Origin: Neobacillus drentensis NBRC 102427
GTDB taxonomy: Bacteria > Bacillota > Bacilli > Bacillales > Cytobacillaceae
Assembly: GCF_001591445.1 (NCBI RefSeq)
Contig: NZ_BCUX01000021.1
Coordinates: 1-64,000 of the forward strand
Direction of reading: 5' to 3'
Length of the DNA stretch: 64,000 nucleotides
The notes beneath the pieces were generated by a model. That model searched no databases. It saw nothing but the letters and a program-made list of their open reading frames with translations, and had not been told where the DNA came from. The translations under genes were made by a program, and so were the position numbers. Below are positions 1 through 9,275 of this stretch, one piece after another (the stretch's first letter is position 1; every line of letters starts with the position of its first letter).

Positions 1-56
1 TCTATTTATTGGCTCGAGTGATTAACCTACGCCCCCCACTGGATAAATAAAAAAAA

Positions 57-77
57 GACGTATGCGGGTCATACGTC
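57..77 (-). terminator. Intrinsic terminator, leftward
   Basis: The 8-bp arms GACGTATG (57-64) and CATACGTC (70-77) form a hairpin. On the minus strand it is followed by a T-run (the A-run at 51-56). It fits termination of the yheA transcript. A second stem, CCTTCGG/CCGAAGG at about 121-141, lies between it and the yheA stop. Confidence 0.7.
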
Positions 78-156
78 AATTCTTGTGTCTTTTACTAAGA
101 AAGCACCCGAAAATGGAACCCTTCGGTCACTTCTCCGAAGGCTTTTCTACTTAGGT

Positions 157-504
157 TTACAATTTCCCATAAAGGTCTTCTAATGGTTTCATAATTACTT
201 TGTTTAGTTCTCCAATCACCATGCTCATCCGTTGTTCAGCTTGCATAAGCCGAGAAATTTTTTCATTTTGCTGAACGACTCCAACGGTGGACTGGGCTTG
301 CTGAATCTCTTGTTCTGATATATCCTGCCCCATCATTTGCTTCTGCTGCAGGTCCATTTGGATTTGACGGAACTTATCAAACATTTGTTTTGCTGCAGGG
401 TCTGCATTTACTTCTTGGTAAGCCTGCTGTAGTAGTCTATATTCGTCACTTTGACGAATCGCTGTTTCTAATGCATAGGCGGAATCATATAGATTAACGG
501 GCAT
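157..504 (-). CDS. yheA: YlbF/YmcA-family protein YheA
   Basis: This 115-residue, almost wholly helical, Gln-rich protein resembles the YlbF/YmcA family and specifically B. subtilis YheA. Family members YlbF and YmcA form a complex that influences RNase Y and development; YheA itself has no firmly established role. No membrane segment or signal peptide is visible. The ATG at 504 is preceded by a purine-rich site (AAGGAGT on the minus strand). It is transcribed away from the yheC/yheD genes, the same family neighbourhood as in B. subtilis. Confidence 0.85.
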   Translation of the reverse strand: MPVNLYDSAYALETAIRQSDEYRLLQQAYQEVNADPAAKQMFDKFRQIQMDLQQKQMMGQDISEQEIQQAQSTVGVVQQNEKISRLMQAEQRMSMVIGELNKVIMKPLEDLYGKL

Positions 505-668
505 TGGTAACCACTCCTTTGAAATAATAAGCTTTTATAATCCGAATCAACTATAACAAACTATGCACCAAAATGCGAGAATGTTAATATCACAATCTAG
601 ATTGATTTTACATACATTACTATATCAACTAATGCCTATAGGCTCTGGGTAGAAATTGAGGAATGCTT

Positions 669-2048
669 ATGTCTCTTCCATTAATCGCAATTACGATTAA
701 GCCGAGGAAACCTATAAATAATAAAGACTGCCAAGTACAAATGTCAAACCAATTGTTTACCAATTTATTAAAGAATCATAACCTTGACTTATATATTAAA
801 TTAGGACACAAGATGATAAAGACAAAAGTTAAAACGGTAGAAATGGAACCAAATTTGATGTTTATCCCCGAAAATATCCTAAAGGATTTTTGTCTCCCCG
901 TCCAAAGCTATAAATTTCAGGCTTTCTTTCAGCCTGATCTATCTACTCTTAAGCTTGGACCTGTGATTGGACTATTGACTGATTTTCCTGCAAATCAGGA
1001 AGAGGAACCCCATTTTCGCTCTATTCACGCTTTTTGCGAGGAGCTTCATCATGGAATTTCCGAGGCTGGCGGGTTTTTTTATGTTTTTTCATTTAATGAT
1101 TTTTTAAATCGCGGCTATTACCTTATAAATGGGAAATGGAGTCCCTTAGAACATCCTTTACCAGATGTGATATACAACCGAATCCATTCCCGCAAGCTAG
1201 AACACTCGAAGTCATTCCTGCATTTTCGTCAAAGACTTGAAACCTTGCAAATTCCACTTTTTAATGAGGGATTTCTTTCAAAATGGGAAGTTTATAATCA
1301 AATATTTCTAGAGAAACATCTCTATCCGTTTTTACCAAAAACAAAAATTTACACGAAGGAACACTTATATGAACTTGCACAAGAATTTGGAACAGTGTTT
1401 ATTAAGCCGGTTCATGGCAGTCAAGGAAGAAATATTATTAAATTAAAAAAGGGAGAAGATAGCCGCTACTCGTTACAAGCCTCTCGCGCAGCACTTGACG
1501 GCAACTCTAAAGATCAATACGAATTAGATGAAATTCACCAACATATTCAGCCATTTGTAGATAATCGATTTTATATAATTCAGCAGGGTATAGAATTAGT
1601 TACTTTTGAATTCTGTGCTATGGACTTTAGAGTCTTATGTCACAAAAATCTAAACAACTATTGGCAAGTTACATCAATTGTGGCCAGGGTCGCAGCAGAA
1701 GACGAGTTCGTTTCCAACATCGCAAGAGGCGGGAGAATTCTCAAACCCCTCAGCGTTCTAGGCACCTGTTTAGGACCTAAAAAATCGATAGAAGTACTCG
1801 CACTTATGAAGGAATTGGCGATCAAAACGGCTGAGACTATTAGTTGTTCTTCACCTGGGATTACTGGAGAATTAGGGATTGACATTGGGGTCGACCCAAA
1901 TGGGGAATTGTGGATCATTGAAGTAAACTCGAAACCTTCGAAAAACTTTGAGGACGGGATAGGAAAAATTAGGCCCTCTGCTAAGGCGCTAATCCAATTT
2001 TGTACATCACTTGCATTTGAATCGACCATGATAAAGGAGGACCAATAA
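669..2048 (+). CDS. YheC/YheD-family coat-associated ATP-grasp protein, copy 1 (long form)
   Basis: This 459-residue protein belongs to the endospore coat-associated YheC/YheD family. An N-terminal region of about 90 residues precedes an ATP-grasp fold. Seen motifs are a phosphate-binding loop (KPVHGSQGRNI), a DFRV segment, and the terminal metal/ATP site (GIDIGVDPNGELWIIEVNSK). The length matches YheD-like long members. I place the start at the second ATG (669) because GAGGA at 658-662 abuts the first ATG at 663 and is correctly spaced from 669. The substrate is unknown; ATP-grasp enzymes usually ligate a carboxylate to an amine. It is the first gene of a four-gene tandem set. Confidence 0.85.
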   Translation: MSLPLIAITIKPRKPINNKDCQVQMSNQLFTNLLKNHNLDLYIKLGHKMIKTKVKTVEMEPNLMFIPENILKDFCLPVQSYKFQAFFQPDLSTLKLGPVIGLLTDFPANQEEEPHFRSIHAFCEELHHGISEAGGFFYVFSFNDFLNRGYYLINGKWSPLEHPLPDVIYNRIHSRKLEHSKSFLHFRQRLETLQIPLFNEGFLSKWEVYNQIFLEKHLYPFLPKTKIYTKEHLYELAQEFGTVFIKPVHGSQGRNIIKLKKGEDSRYSLQASRAALDGNSKDQYELDEIHQHIQPFVDNRFYIIQQGIELVTFEFCAMDFRVLCHKNLNNYWQVTSIVARVAAEDEFVSNIARGGRILKPLSVLGTCLGPKKSIEVLALMKELAIKTAETISCSSPGITGELGIDIGVDPNGELWIIEVNSKPSKNFEDGIGKIRPSAKALIQFCTSLAFESTMIKEDQ

Positions 2049-2049
2049 A

Positions 2050-3153
2050 TTGATTGCATTTGGAATAATGACAGTAAGTATGGAAAGTGAACAGCCCTAT
2101 ATAAACGAAATCGCAAAGCTTGCAGAATCCTGTGGAATGGAATGCTTTCGCTTCCTTCCTTCAAAAATAGACCCGCTGACATTACAGGTAAAAGGGGAAA
2201 AATTTAATTCAATTTCTAAATCTTGGGTCAAAAGTGAATTTCCCATTCCTACGATTATTTATGATCGGTGCTTTTACGGTGATGATGAGCATTCCAAACA
2301 ATGCATTCCGATCGTATCTTGGCTAAAAACAAGAACCGATACCACCTTTTTAGGATATGGACTGCCCAATAAACTTGAACTCTATGAAGTATTAAGAAAA
2401 ACAGTACTATCCCCCTACTTACCTGTGACTCTATGTGTTTCCGATACAAACATCGTATTAAATGAATTAACAAAAATGAAACGGATTATTTTAAAACCGA
2501 TTAACGGTTCGCAAGGACATGGCATTTATTATCTGAAAAAAAATGAAAAATCCTTTCATGTTAAAACTGAAAAACAAAAGAATATTATCTCTAGGATTTT
2601 CCCAAATGAAACAAAGCTAATCCAGTGGTTACAATCCCTGATTGGTAATCGTCAATACCTGATGCAACCGTATCTAGAGTTATCTAATACCCAACTTCAG
2701 CCATTCGATATTCGTATCCTCCTCCAAAAAAATATGGACGGAAAATGGAACGAATTGGGGAGAGGGGTTCGAAGGGGAAATACTGGCGGTATTTTATCAA
2801 ATTTAAGTGCAGGCGGGTTCGCCCTCCCCTTTGCGGATTGGTCTAAATCTCTCCCTTCTGCCACCAAGGAATATATGAATCAGGAATTAGAATACATTCT
2901 CACCAATCTTCCTCCGCTCCTAGAAAGTGCATTTTTACCATTATTTGAGCTTGGTGTAGATATCGGCATAGCAAAAAATGGTTCAATTTGGATCCTGGAT
3001 GTAAATTCAAAGCCAGGGAGAAAGGTGCTTTTGCAAACCCAGCCAGACTTAGAAGATGCTCTGAATCTAGCCCCACTTCTTTATGGGAAACATCTTACCC
3101 TAATAGATTCAAAAGAAAGGAAGAGCTATTATGAGAAAACATTATCTCATTGA
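2050..3153 (+). CDS. YheC/YheD-family ATP-grasp protein, copy 2 (short form)
   Basis: This 367-residue protein lacks the extra N-terminal domain of copy 1 and so resembles YheC-like short members. ATP-grasp motifs are intact: KPINGSQGHGI, FDIRIL and GVDIGIAKNGSIWILDVNSK. The start is TTG, one base after the upstream stop, with AAAGGAGG nine bases before it; no better start is nearby. Its 3' end overlaps copy 3 by 23 nt, which supports co-translation. A role in spore coat assembly is inferred from the family; the substrate is unknown. Confidence 0.85.
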   Translation: MIAFGIMTVSMESEQPYINEIAKLAESCGMECFRFLPSKIDPLTLQVKGEKFNSISKSWVKSEFPIPTIIYDRCFYGDDEHSKQCIPIVSWLKTRTDTTFLGYGLPNKLELYEVLRKTVLSPYLPVTLCVSDTNIVLNELTKMKRIILKPINGSQGHGIYYLKKNEKSFHVKTEKQKNIISRIFPNETKLIQWLQSLIGNRQYLMQPYLELSNTQLQPFDIRILLQKNMDGKWNELGRGVRRGNTGGILSNLSAGGFALPFADWSKSLPSATKEYMNQELEYILTNLPPLLESAFLPLFELGVDIGIAKNGSIWILDVNSKPGRKVLLQTQPDLEDALNLAPLLYGKHLTLIDSKERKSYYEKTLSH

Positions 3154-4495
3154 AGTTGCTCAAAATGATCAATTGGTTGTTTTCTGCCCTCCAACATTTC
3201 TTAAGGATAAAGAGTTAACACGGATTGCTTTTGGGTCAAGATCAATAGAAGTTGATTTTATCGCTCATCCAGATCAAAATGATCGAATTTCGATTAGTAG
3301 AGAAATTCAAAAAGCACTCCATTTCCCTAATTTCAACACTGCACTGCATGTTTTTTTCGATAACCATAGTCTTATAATTGGTCCACTTGTAGGTATTTTC
3401 ACAGCAGGATTTACTACTTTACCAACGGAACCAATTGGTGAAAGAACATTGTTTTTTTCAAAACTGCTTTCCGTCAATAAAATCGTTGGGGCCTTCCCTT
3501 TTATATTTGGTGAACAGCATATTGATTGGGACCAAGGTATCATAGAAGGGCACATTTTTCATAATGGTGCCTGGGAGACGGTTGAGGTTCCTTTTCCTAA
3601 TGTTATTTATGATCGGCTCCCCAATCGGAAAAGTGAAAGTAACCCAATATTAATTAAGGTAAGAGATCGCTTGCAAAAGGAATACCATATTCCTTGGTAT
3701 AATCCCGGATTTTTTAATAAACTTGATATTCATGAACGGCTTATTCAAGATGAAACAGTTGCCAAATTCCTGCCAGAAACGCTGCCATTTACATCCTTCT
3801 CCTCCATCGAGACGATGCTTTCCACCCATGGCCATGTTTTTATTAAACCAAAAAATGGCAGTCTTGGATTAGGTGTTCACCAATTAATATATGACAAGTA
3901 CAGTGATGATTATTTTTGCCGCTACCAAGATGAAAACGGTGTAAATCGTTTGCGGAAATTTTCAAGTTTAGAACGATTGATGAGTAACGTTTTCTCTAAT
4001 CAATCACTTGAAAAAATGGTGGTACAACAGGGAATTAATTTACTAAGAAGCGAATCTAGAACGATTGATTTTCGTGTTCACACGAATAAAGATGATCTGG
4101 GAAATTGGCATGTATCCGCGATTGCAGCAAAAATTGCAGGTCCCGGCAGCGTGACCACTCATACCAGAAGCGGTGGTGAAATTAAAACAATCGAAGAAAT
4201 TTTCCCCCTTGAAGAAAGTACTTTGCATAAAGAAAGACTTTCAGATGCCGCACTACTTTTAAGCAACTCTTTGGATAGGCACGTAGAAGGCATTATCGGA
4301 GAGATTGGTTTTGATTTAGGGATCGACCGAAATGGAGATGTTTGGCTTTTTGAAGCAAATTCTAAACCTGGAAGAACGATCTTTTCTCATCCCGGATTAA
4401 AAGATTTTGATTTGCTCACCCGCAAATTATCCATAGCTTTTGCTGTTTTTCTTACCGAGCAATCCTTATTACATCCTGAGGAGATATTCACATGA
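3131..4495 (+). CDS. YheC/YheD-family ATP-grasp protein, copy 3 (long form)
   Basis: This 454-residue long-form member has an N-terminal region of about 90 residues followed by an ATP-grasp domain (KPKNGSLGLGV loop, IDFRVHT, GFDLGIDRNGDVWLFEANSK). It shares the domain order of copy 1, though the sequences have clearly diverged. The start ATG (3131) has AAGGAAGAG upstream and sits inside the end of copy 2. Its stop overlaps the ATG of copy 4 in an ATGA arrangement. It probably acts in the spore envelope with its neighbours; that is family inference. Confidence 0.85.
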   Translation: MRKHYLIEVAQNDQLVVFCPPTFLKDKELTRIAFGSRSIEVDFIAHPDQNDRISISREIQKALHFPNFNTALHVFFDNHSLIIGPLVGIFTAGFTTLPTEPIGERTLFFSKLLSVNKIVGAFPFIFGEQHIDWDQGIIEGHIFHNGAWETVEVPFPNVIYDRLPNRKSESNPILIKVRDRLQKEYHIPWYNPGFFNKLDIHERLIQDETVAKFLPETLPFTSFSSIETMLSTHGHVFIKPKNGSLGLGVHQLIYDKYSDDYFCRYQDENGVNRLRKFSSLERLMSNVFSNQSLEKMVVQQGINLLRSESRTIDFRVHTNKDDLGNWHVSAIAAKIAGPGSVTTHTRSGGEIKTIEEIFPLEESTLHKERLSDAALLLSNSLDRHVEGIIGEIGFDLGIDRNGDVWLFEANSKPGRTIFSHPGLKDFDLLTRKLSIAFAVFLTEQSLLHPEEIFT

Positions 4496-5538
4496 AAACC
4501 AATCAAGCAGGTCCATTGATTGGGATTATGTCAGCAAGAACTTCAAACGGTTCCATCGGAGGGAATGGCCCGCTTTTTATAGAATTACAAAAGAAGCTTA
4601 TTTCACTTGATGGAATAAGCTTTGTCTTTACTCCAGAAGATGCAGATACAGATTTTATTACAGGCTATACTTTTTTACCTGATAAAAATTACTGGATTAA
4701 GGAAAGCTTTCGTTATCCAGACCTCGTCTATAATCGGGTTCCTTTCCGAAACTCAGAACAAAACGATCAATACCAAACATTTTTTTCGATTTTGAAGGAG
4801 AAAAACATCCCCTTTTTTAACCCATGTTTTATCGATAAATTTGAGTTATTCGAATTACTTAAAACCCATCCATTTTTGCAAACTTTTTTACCGAAAACCA
4901 TTCTCATCCAGAAAAAAGTGGATTTGTTAACTTTTCTAAAGAGGCAAAGAAGTATTTACTTAAAACCTGCTCAATCTTCAAAAGGGAAAGGCATTTTCCG
5001 GTTAAAATTTATTGGTTCTTCAAAAGTTCAATTGGAAGGAATCCAGCATCATGCAAATTATCAATCCTTTAATCATTTTTGGGAGAAATGGGGCGAGCAA
5101 CTACTTGAGCAAACCTATATCGCACAAGAGGAAATATTATCTGCTAAGTATGAGGGTAATCGTTTCGATTTTCGAATTCTGGCACATGCAGAAGATGGTG
5201 AATATATGATAACAGGGGTTGGGATTAGACAATCACAACAACAAAATCTTACAACCCATATTCCATCCGGAGGCAGGCTCCTGCCCTATGAACTGTTGAA
5301 AACAGCAGAGCATGATTATTTTATTCAAGCGATTGTCCCGTCTATTGGAAAGGCATTATCTGATCGATTTGGCTATTTCGGTGAATTTTCTATTGATGCT
5401 GGAGTAAGTAAAACGGGGCAGTACTATATCTACGAGGTAAATTCTAAACCAATGAGCTTTGATGAACTAGAAATTGAAGAAAAGAAGATTGAGCAGCTTT
5501 GCCGCTTATTCCTCCAACTCTCAAATTTTCAGAACTAA
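4492..5538 (+). CDS. YheC/YheD-family ATP-grasp protein, copy 4 (short form)
   Basis: This 348-residue short-form member is the last of the tandem set. The ATP-grasp core is present: KPAQSSKGKGI loop, FDFRILAH, and SIDAGVSKTGQYYIYEVNSK. The phosphate loop has SSKGKG in place of the GSQGHG or GSLGLG of the other copies, the most visible divergence. The ATG (4492) overlaps the preceding stop and is preceded by GAGGAG. Either this copy or copy 2 could be the functional YheC equivalent. Confidence 0.83.
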   Translation: MKTNQAGPLIGIMSARTSNGSIGGNGPLFIELQKKLISLDGISFVFTPEDADTDFITGYTFLPDKNYWIKESFRYPDLVYNRVPFRNSEQNDQYQTFFSILKEKNIPFFNPCFIDKFELFELLKTHPFLQTFLPKTILIQKKVDLLTFLKRQRSIYLKPAQSSKGKGIFRLKFIGSSKVQLEGIQHHANYQSFNHFWEKWGEQLLEQTYIAQEEILSAKYEGNRFDFRILAHAEDGEYMITGVGIRQSQQQNLTTHIPSGGRLLPYELLKTAEHDYFIQAIVPSIGKALSDRFGYFGEFSIDAGVSKTGQYYIYEVNSKPMSFDELEIEEKKIEQLCRLFLQLSNFQN

Positions 5539-5622
5539 CAAAATATTAGCAGAAAATTCTATTTAAAAAATCTCCCAAACAAGTTAAGCTAGAAGTAAGT
5601 AAAATAAAAGGGGGATTTCACG

Positions 5623-5832
5623 ATGTTAATGCACTTTCAATTCAAGCCGCTATTTGAAAATAAAAATATTCCGGGCTGGAATTTTTCCTTTTACCATAAA
5701 AAGCAAAGAGTCACAGGAGTTTATCATCAAACCGGGAAAATAGAGTGGACAACGAATGTACCGGAACGAGAGGAAATTGAGGCATTATCAAGCCAAATCC
5801 ATGAGCTAATGCTTTTCCATGTTTATGAGTGA
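5623..5832 (+). CDS. yheE: YheE-family small protein
   Basis: This 69-residue soluble protein resembles B. subtilis YheE (a DUF5342-type small protein) in length and in its HFQFKPLFENKNIPGW opening. AAGGGGG lies ahead of the ATG. In B. subtilis yheE also adjoins yheC/yheD, so synteny supports the call. The function is unknown. It lies 84 nt after copy 4, with no obvious terminator between them, so it may share the transcript. Confidence 0.75.
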   Translation: MLMHFQFKPLFENKNIPGWNFSFYHKKQRVTGVYHQTGKIEWTTNVPEREEIEALSSQIHELMLFHVYE

Positions 5833-5919
5833 GTAAGGTGTCCTGTCAGGATCTTAACTGTGCATGAAAATTTACCTTTTCCACAAACTAAAGATAGTTA
5901 ATGGAAAGGGATGATCGTT

Positions 5920-6117
5920 ATGGACAATGGAAAAGGAAAAGACAAAGTAGCTGATTTAGGTTCAGCTTATGAAGGCAGAGATAAGTTGTTCATGGATGTT
6001 GATCGAATGATTAACGAAGGTATGTCAGGTGGTTCTGTCCATTACCGACAGGATACAACTAATATCGAAGAAGCCCATGAGTTCCACGAAGAACAACCAC
6101 CCTATGAATGCGATTAA
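5920..6117 (+). CDS. Small acidic hypothetical protein
   Basis: This protein has 65 residues, is acidic and polar, and has no membrane segment. The C-terminal half is rich in His, Glu and Gln and ends PPYECD. I do not recognise a named family with confidence. I chose the ATG at 5920 over that at 5911 because GGAAAGGG lies directly against 5911 but is well spaced from 5920. A strong terminator follows, so this is a single gene or the end of the yhe transcript. Confidence 0.6.
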   Translation: MDNGKGKDKVADLGSAYEGRDKLFMDVDRMINEGMSGGSVHYRQDTTNIEEAHEFHEEQPPYECD

Positions 6118-6138
6118 TCTATATTACTTTCTATATGC

Positions 6139-6171
6139 AGGCTAGCCTCAAAACATAAGGCTAGCCTTTTT
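6139..6171 (+). terminator. Intrinsic terminator
   Basis: The 10-bp arms AGGCTAGCCT (6139-6148) and AGGCTAGCCT (6158-6167) are followed by TTTTTC. It closes the yhe-region transcript. Confidence 0.85.
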
Positions 6172-6244
6172 CATTTTCCTGCCTACCTCAACTATTGGTA
6201 TAATAAGTTAAGAAAAAAATTTAGAATAAACGGGGAAATTAACC

Positions 6245-7156
6245 ATGCTAAAAAAATTGTTGTCCATTTACGAAAATTCCATTTTATTTCCCGCTAAGCC
6301 GGTGAATCCCTCTGATCAGTTTTATTTTTTCTTCAATGAGATGGAAAACGAATGGATTGGCATTCCGAAAGGAGAGCTAACTGAAAAGGAATTAACCCTC
6401 CTTAAAACGATTTATCAATTATTTGAATTTCATATTCCCACCAGCAATTCGACTGCAAAGGGATGGGATCTGTATCTATTTTCGGAGGGTCCTCTCCCTA
6501 ATTATAAACCTGATACCAGCCTTCGGTTTATTCAGTTTCAACTGAATAGCACTGATACGGTTCAAACCGAGATTGAGTTCGCCTTACAAGGATTTTTTAG
6601 TGAAGAAGTCATTATCATTTGGGAAAACAGCAGCCAAGGGATTGTCATTGAAGAGGGTAACTCGATTACTCTAACAGATGAAGAGTTGATTTCAATGACT
6701 GAAACACTTGAAAGTGACTTTTATGTAAAAATTTCCTTCTTCATTGGAAAGTTCCATCCTATTTCCGATCAACTTCGCTCAAAATTTATTGTGGAAAAAG
6801 AATACTTTTCTTTTGGAATGGCGAATTTTATCACCAACCTGAACATCTTAACATTCGAGCGCATCTTCCCAGCATATTTAGCTTATCACTTACCACCTGA
6901 AATCAAACAAAGGGTTATTCAGGTAATATTTAGAGTTTTTAAAGAGGATCATGAATTGTATTCAACAATCAAAGTTTTTCTTGAAAATAATTTAAATGCC
7001 AGTTTGACAGCTAAAAAACTATATATCCATCGAAATACACTTCAATATCGAATTGATAAATTCATCGATAAATCCGGTATTCAATTAAAGGACTTTTATG
7101 GTGCTTTCACAGTTTTTTTAGCTTGTCTCCTCTTTGAGCAAAGTTTAGCTAAATAA
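6245..7156 (+). CDS. PucR-type helix-turn-helix regulator, YxkF-like
   Basis: This 303-residue protein has a C-terminal PucR-type helix-turn-helix at about residues 255-300 (SLTAKKLYIHRNTLQYRID), typical of CdaR/PucR regulators. The N-terminal 240 residues match no named sensor domain that I can identify. It lies 109 nt upstream of msmX in the same direction. In B. subtilis, as I recall, a similar regulator gene (yxkF) also adjoins msmX, so a link to sugar-transport regulation is plausible but unproven. Confidence 0.75.
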   Translation: MLKKLLSIYENSILFPAKPVNPSDQFYFFFNEMENEWIGIPKGELTEKELTLLKTIYQLFEFHIPTSNSTAKGWDLYLFSEGPLPNYKPDTSLRFIQFQLNSTDTVQTEIEFALQGFFSEEVIIIWENSSQGIVIEEGNSITLTDEELISMTETLESDFYVKISFFIGKFHPISDQLRSKFIVEKEYFSFGMANFITNLNILTFERIFPAYLAYHLPPEIKQRVIQVIFRVFKEDHELYSTIKVFLENNLNASLTAKKLYIHRNTLQYRIDKFIDKSGIQLKDFYGAFTVFLACLLFEQSLAK

Positions 7157-7170
7157 CAACAATCTGCCTA

Positions 7171-7184
7171 AAAAAGCGTTTTCA
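7171..7184 (+). promoter_or_regulatory. Weak cre-like (CcpA) site upstream of msmX
   Basis: The segment ends AAGCGTTTTCA, which matches the 3' two thirds of the CcpA cre consensus, but the leading TG is missing. It lies 81 nt before the msmX start. Carbon control of msmX would make sense, but the match is partial. Confidence 0.25.
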
Positions 7185-7265
7185 ATCTTTGTGCACTCTG
7201 TCCATATTGATTTTCTTCCTCTGAATGTAAACTGTTACTTAACAAGATAAAGGGAGGCATTACAA

Positions 7266-8369
7266 ATGGCAGAGTTAAAATTAGACCACATTTATAAAAT
7301 TTATGATAATAAAGTGACTGCTGTTCAGGACTTCAATTTACATATTGAAGATAAAGAGTTTATTGTGTTTGTTGGACCCTCAGGGTGCGGAAAATCTACG
7401 ACGCTTCGGATGATTGCAGGGCTTGAAGATATTTCAAAAGGTGAATTCTATATTGATGGAAAAAGAGTCAATGATGTGGCCCCAAAAGATCGAGATATCG
7501 CAATGGTTTTCCAAAACTACGCGCTTTACCCACACATGACTGTATATGATAACATGGCATTCGGGTTAAAACTGCGCAAGTTTCCAAAAGATGAAATTGA
7601 TCGACGAGTAAATGACGCGGCAAAAATTCTTGGTTTAGAAGCATACTTAACACGTAAACCTAAGGCATTATCAGGGGGACAGCGTCAGCGTGTAGCATTA
7701 GGTCGTGCGATAGTCCGTGATGCCAAAGTATTCTTAATGGATGAACCATTATCAAATCTAGACGCTAAGCTCCGTGTGCAAATGCGTGCTGAAATCGCTA
7801 AACTTCACCGTCGCTTAGATACCACTACTATCTATGTTACTCACGACCAAACAGAAGCTATGACAATGGCCACACGGCTTGTTGTTATGAAAGATGGTAT
7901 CATTCAGCAAGTTGGTTCACCTAAAGAAGTATATGAAAAGCCTGAGAATGTCTTTGTTGGCGGCTTTATTGGCTCTCCAGCAATGAACTTCTTTAACGGA
8001 AAACTGGAAGATGGAAAATTTGTCATTGGAAAAATATCGATGGCTGTTCCTGAAGGAAAGATGAAATATCTTCGCGAGCAAGGATACGTTGGAAAATCAA
8101 TCATTCTTGGAACTCGCCCGGAAGATATTCATGATGAGCCGGTTTTCATTGATGCATCTGCAGGCTCTAAGATTAATGCAAATGTGGATGTTGCCGAGTT
8201 AACTGGAGCGGAATTAATGATCTATTCAAGTATTGGTGACCAAGATTTCGTAGCCCGTGTAGATTCTCGAGGTGATATTCATCCGGGAGATACATTAGAA
8301 CTAGCGTTTGATATGAACAAAGCACATTTCTTTGATGTAGAAACGGAATCACGTATTCGTCCATTATAA
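7266..8369 (+). CDS. msmX: Multiple-sugar ABC transporter ATPase MsmX/UgpC
   Basis: This 367-residue ABC ATPase belongs to the carbohydrate-uptake (MalK/MsmX) subfamily. It has Walker [10 protein letters not shown] (residues 38-46), Q-loop QNYALYPHM, signature LSGGQRQR, Walker [14 protein letters not shown], the switch His in VTHDQTEA, and a C-terminal OB/TOBE region to RIRPL. MsmX-type ATPases energise several different sugar importers, which explains the absence of permease genes here. AAAGGGAGG precedes the ATG, and a strong terminator follows. Confidence 0.93.
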   Translation: MAELKLDHIYKIYDNKVTAVQDFNLHIEDKEFIVFVGPSGCGKSTTLRMIAGLEDISKGEFYIDGKRVNDVAPKDRDIAMVFQNYALYPHMTVYDNMAFGLKLRKFPKDEIDRRVNDAAKILGLEAYLTRKPKALSGGQRQRVALGRAIVRDAKVFLMDEPLSNLDAKLRVQMRAEIAKLHRRLDTTTIYVTHDQTEAMTMATRLVVMKDGIIQQVGSPKEVYEKPENVFVGGFIGSPAMNFFNGKLEDGKFVIGKISMAVPEGKMKYLREQGYVGKSIILGTRPEDIHDEPVFIDASAGSKINANVDVAELTGAELMIYSSIGDQDFVARVDSRGDIHPGDTLELAFDMNKAHFFDVETESRIRPL

Positions 8370-8402
8370 GAATATCGCAAGCGCCGTTTAGCGGCGTATG
8401 GT

Positions 8403-8437
8403 ATAAGCCCCGTTTTCAAAGCGGGGCTTATTCTTTT
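8403..8437 (+). terminator. Intrinsic terminator of msmX
   Basis: The arms TAAGCCCCG (8404-8412) and CGGGGCTTA (8422-8430) are followed by TTCTTTT. A smaller stem, CGCCG/CGGCG, lies just upstream at about 8384-8398. Confidence 0.85.
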
Positions 8438-8670
8438 ATAAAAAAAATATCCTCATGATTACAAACTATGCAGCGATACACATGGGGGCACTTCTGACCC
8501 GAGTTCGTATCGGGATATCCATCTTCCATTTTCATTAAGTCTATTTCCATATATGGACTATAATCATCATAAAAATCCATAAGACGACCACTTTCCATCA
8601 TAGGTTCACCGCAATTTGAACATAATAAATAGGCTTCTCGAAAACCATTACATACTGGGCATTCTGACAT
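8428..8670 (-). CDS. Zinc-ribbon-like small hypothetical protein
   Basis: This 80-residue protein contains three CxxC-type pairs: CPVC near the start, CSNC at about 20, and a C-terminal CPHVYRCIVC. This suggests one or two zinc sites. The middle is acidic. I recognise no named family. The start is set at the ATG at 8670 (AAAAGGG eight bases upstream) rather than the in-frame GTG at 8679, which abuts the ribosome site. Its 3' end overlaps the T-tract of the converging msmX terminator. Confidence 0.6.
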   Translation of the reverse strand: MSECPVCNGFREAYLLCSNCGEPMMESGRLMDFYDDYSPYMEIDLMKMEDGYPDTNSGQKCPHVYRCIVCNHEDIFFIKE

Positions 8671-8826
8671 TCCATTCACCCTTTTAGTTTAGTTCTTAAC
8701 CCTAGTTTGTGTTAACCTGCCACCTATATGTAATGGAATAAATTACTAATTAATTTTTTGAATATCTCCGTCTGTTTGAATCATAATAAATATTACAAAG
8801 CAAGCAACAACAGCTACTTACAACGA

Positions 8827-8878
8827 TGGATGAAACCAACAAGGGTAATAGCCGGTGCAAGTCCGACTCATCCAACCA
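8827..8878 (+). other. tRNA-like compact fold (7-bp stem, T-arm-like hairpin, ACCA)
   Basis: This lies in the otherwise empty 8671-9031 gap. TGGATGA (8827-8833) pairs perfectly with TCATCCA (8868-8874), which is followed by ACCA. Between them is a T-arm-like hairpin, GCCGG-TGCAAGT-CCGAC (8851-8867; four of five pairs, 7-nt loop), and a weak ACC/GGT stem. There are no normal D and anticodon arms; the intervening part is only 17 nt. It could be a decayed tRNA, an attachment-site remnant or coincidence. The rest of the gap shows nothing I can name. Confidence 0.3.
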
Positions 8879-9031
8879 AAATAAGATAATGAATGAATCT
8901 CCAATTTGTAAAAAACTTATCAAAGGTAACATTGATAATTATGGGTTAGGCCAAGGCGGCAATGGTTTAATCTCCATTATGGTTCAATTCCATACTGACC
9001 CCAAACTTATTAAGAGGAGTGTTATTCAACT

Positions 9032-9235
9032 ATGGCAAGTAACAACAACTCTAATCAACTACTAGTACCAGGCGTCGAGCAAGCTCTTAGTCAAATGAAG
9101 TATGAAATTGCTTCTGAATTTGGTGTAAATCTTGGTGCAGACACTACTTCACGTGCCAATGGTTCTGTTGGAGGAGAAATTACAAAACGTCTAGTAGCAA
9201 TGGCTGAATCTCAACTTGGCGGATACCAACGCTAA
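9032..9235 (+). CDS. Alpha/beta-type small acid-soluble spore protein
   Basis: This 67-residue SASP has the two hallmark segments: [20 protein letters not shown] with the germination-protease cleavage region, and [18 protein letters not shown]. Alpha/beta SASPs coat and protect DNA in the dormant spore and are degraded by GPR during germination. It is close to B. subtilis SspA/SspB, but orthology among paralogues cannot be decided here. The ribosome site AGGAG (9014-9018) is 13 nt from the ATG, slightly long. Confidence 0.95.
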   Translation: MASNNNSNQLLVPGVEQALSQMKYEIASEFGVNLGADTTSRANGSVGGEITKRLVAMAESQLGGYQR

Positions 9236-9275
9236 TTTTTAGAAAACCCAGTAAATACAAATAAATATTATGGCT

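Noticed and set aside
8826-9065. 79-codon plus-strand ORF overlapping the tRNA-like fold and the SASP start
   Set aside because: It has no ribosome site, overlaps the SASP gene in another frame, and the residues show no coherent composition.
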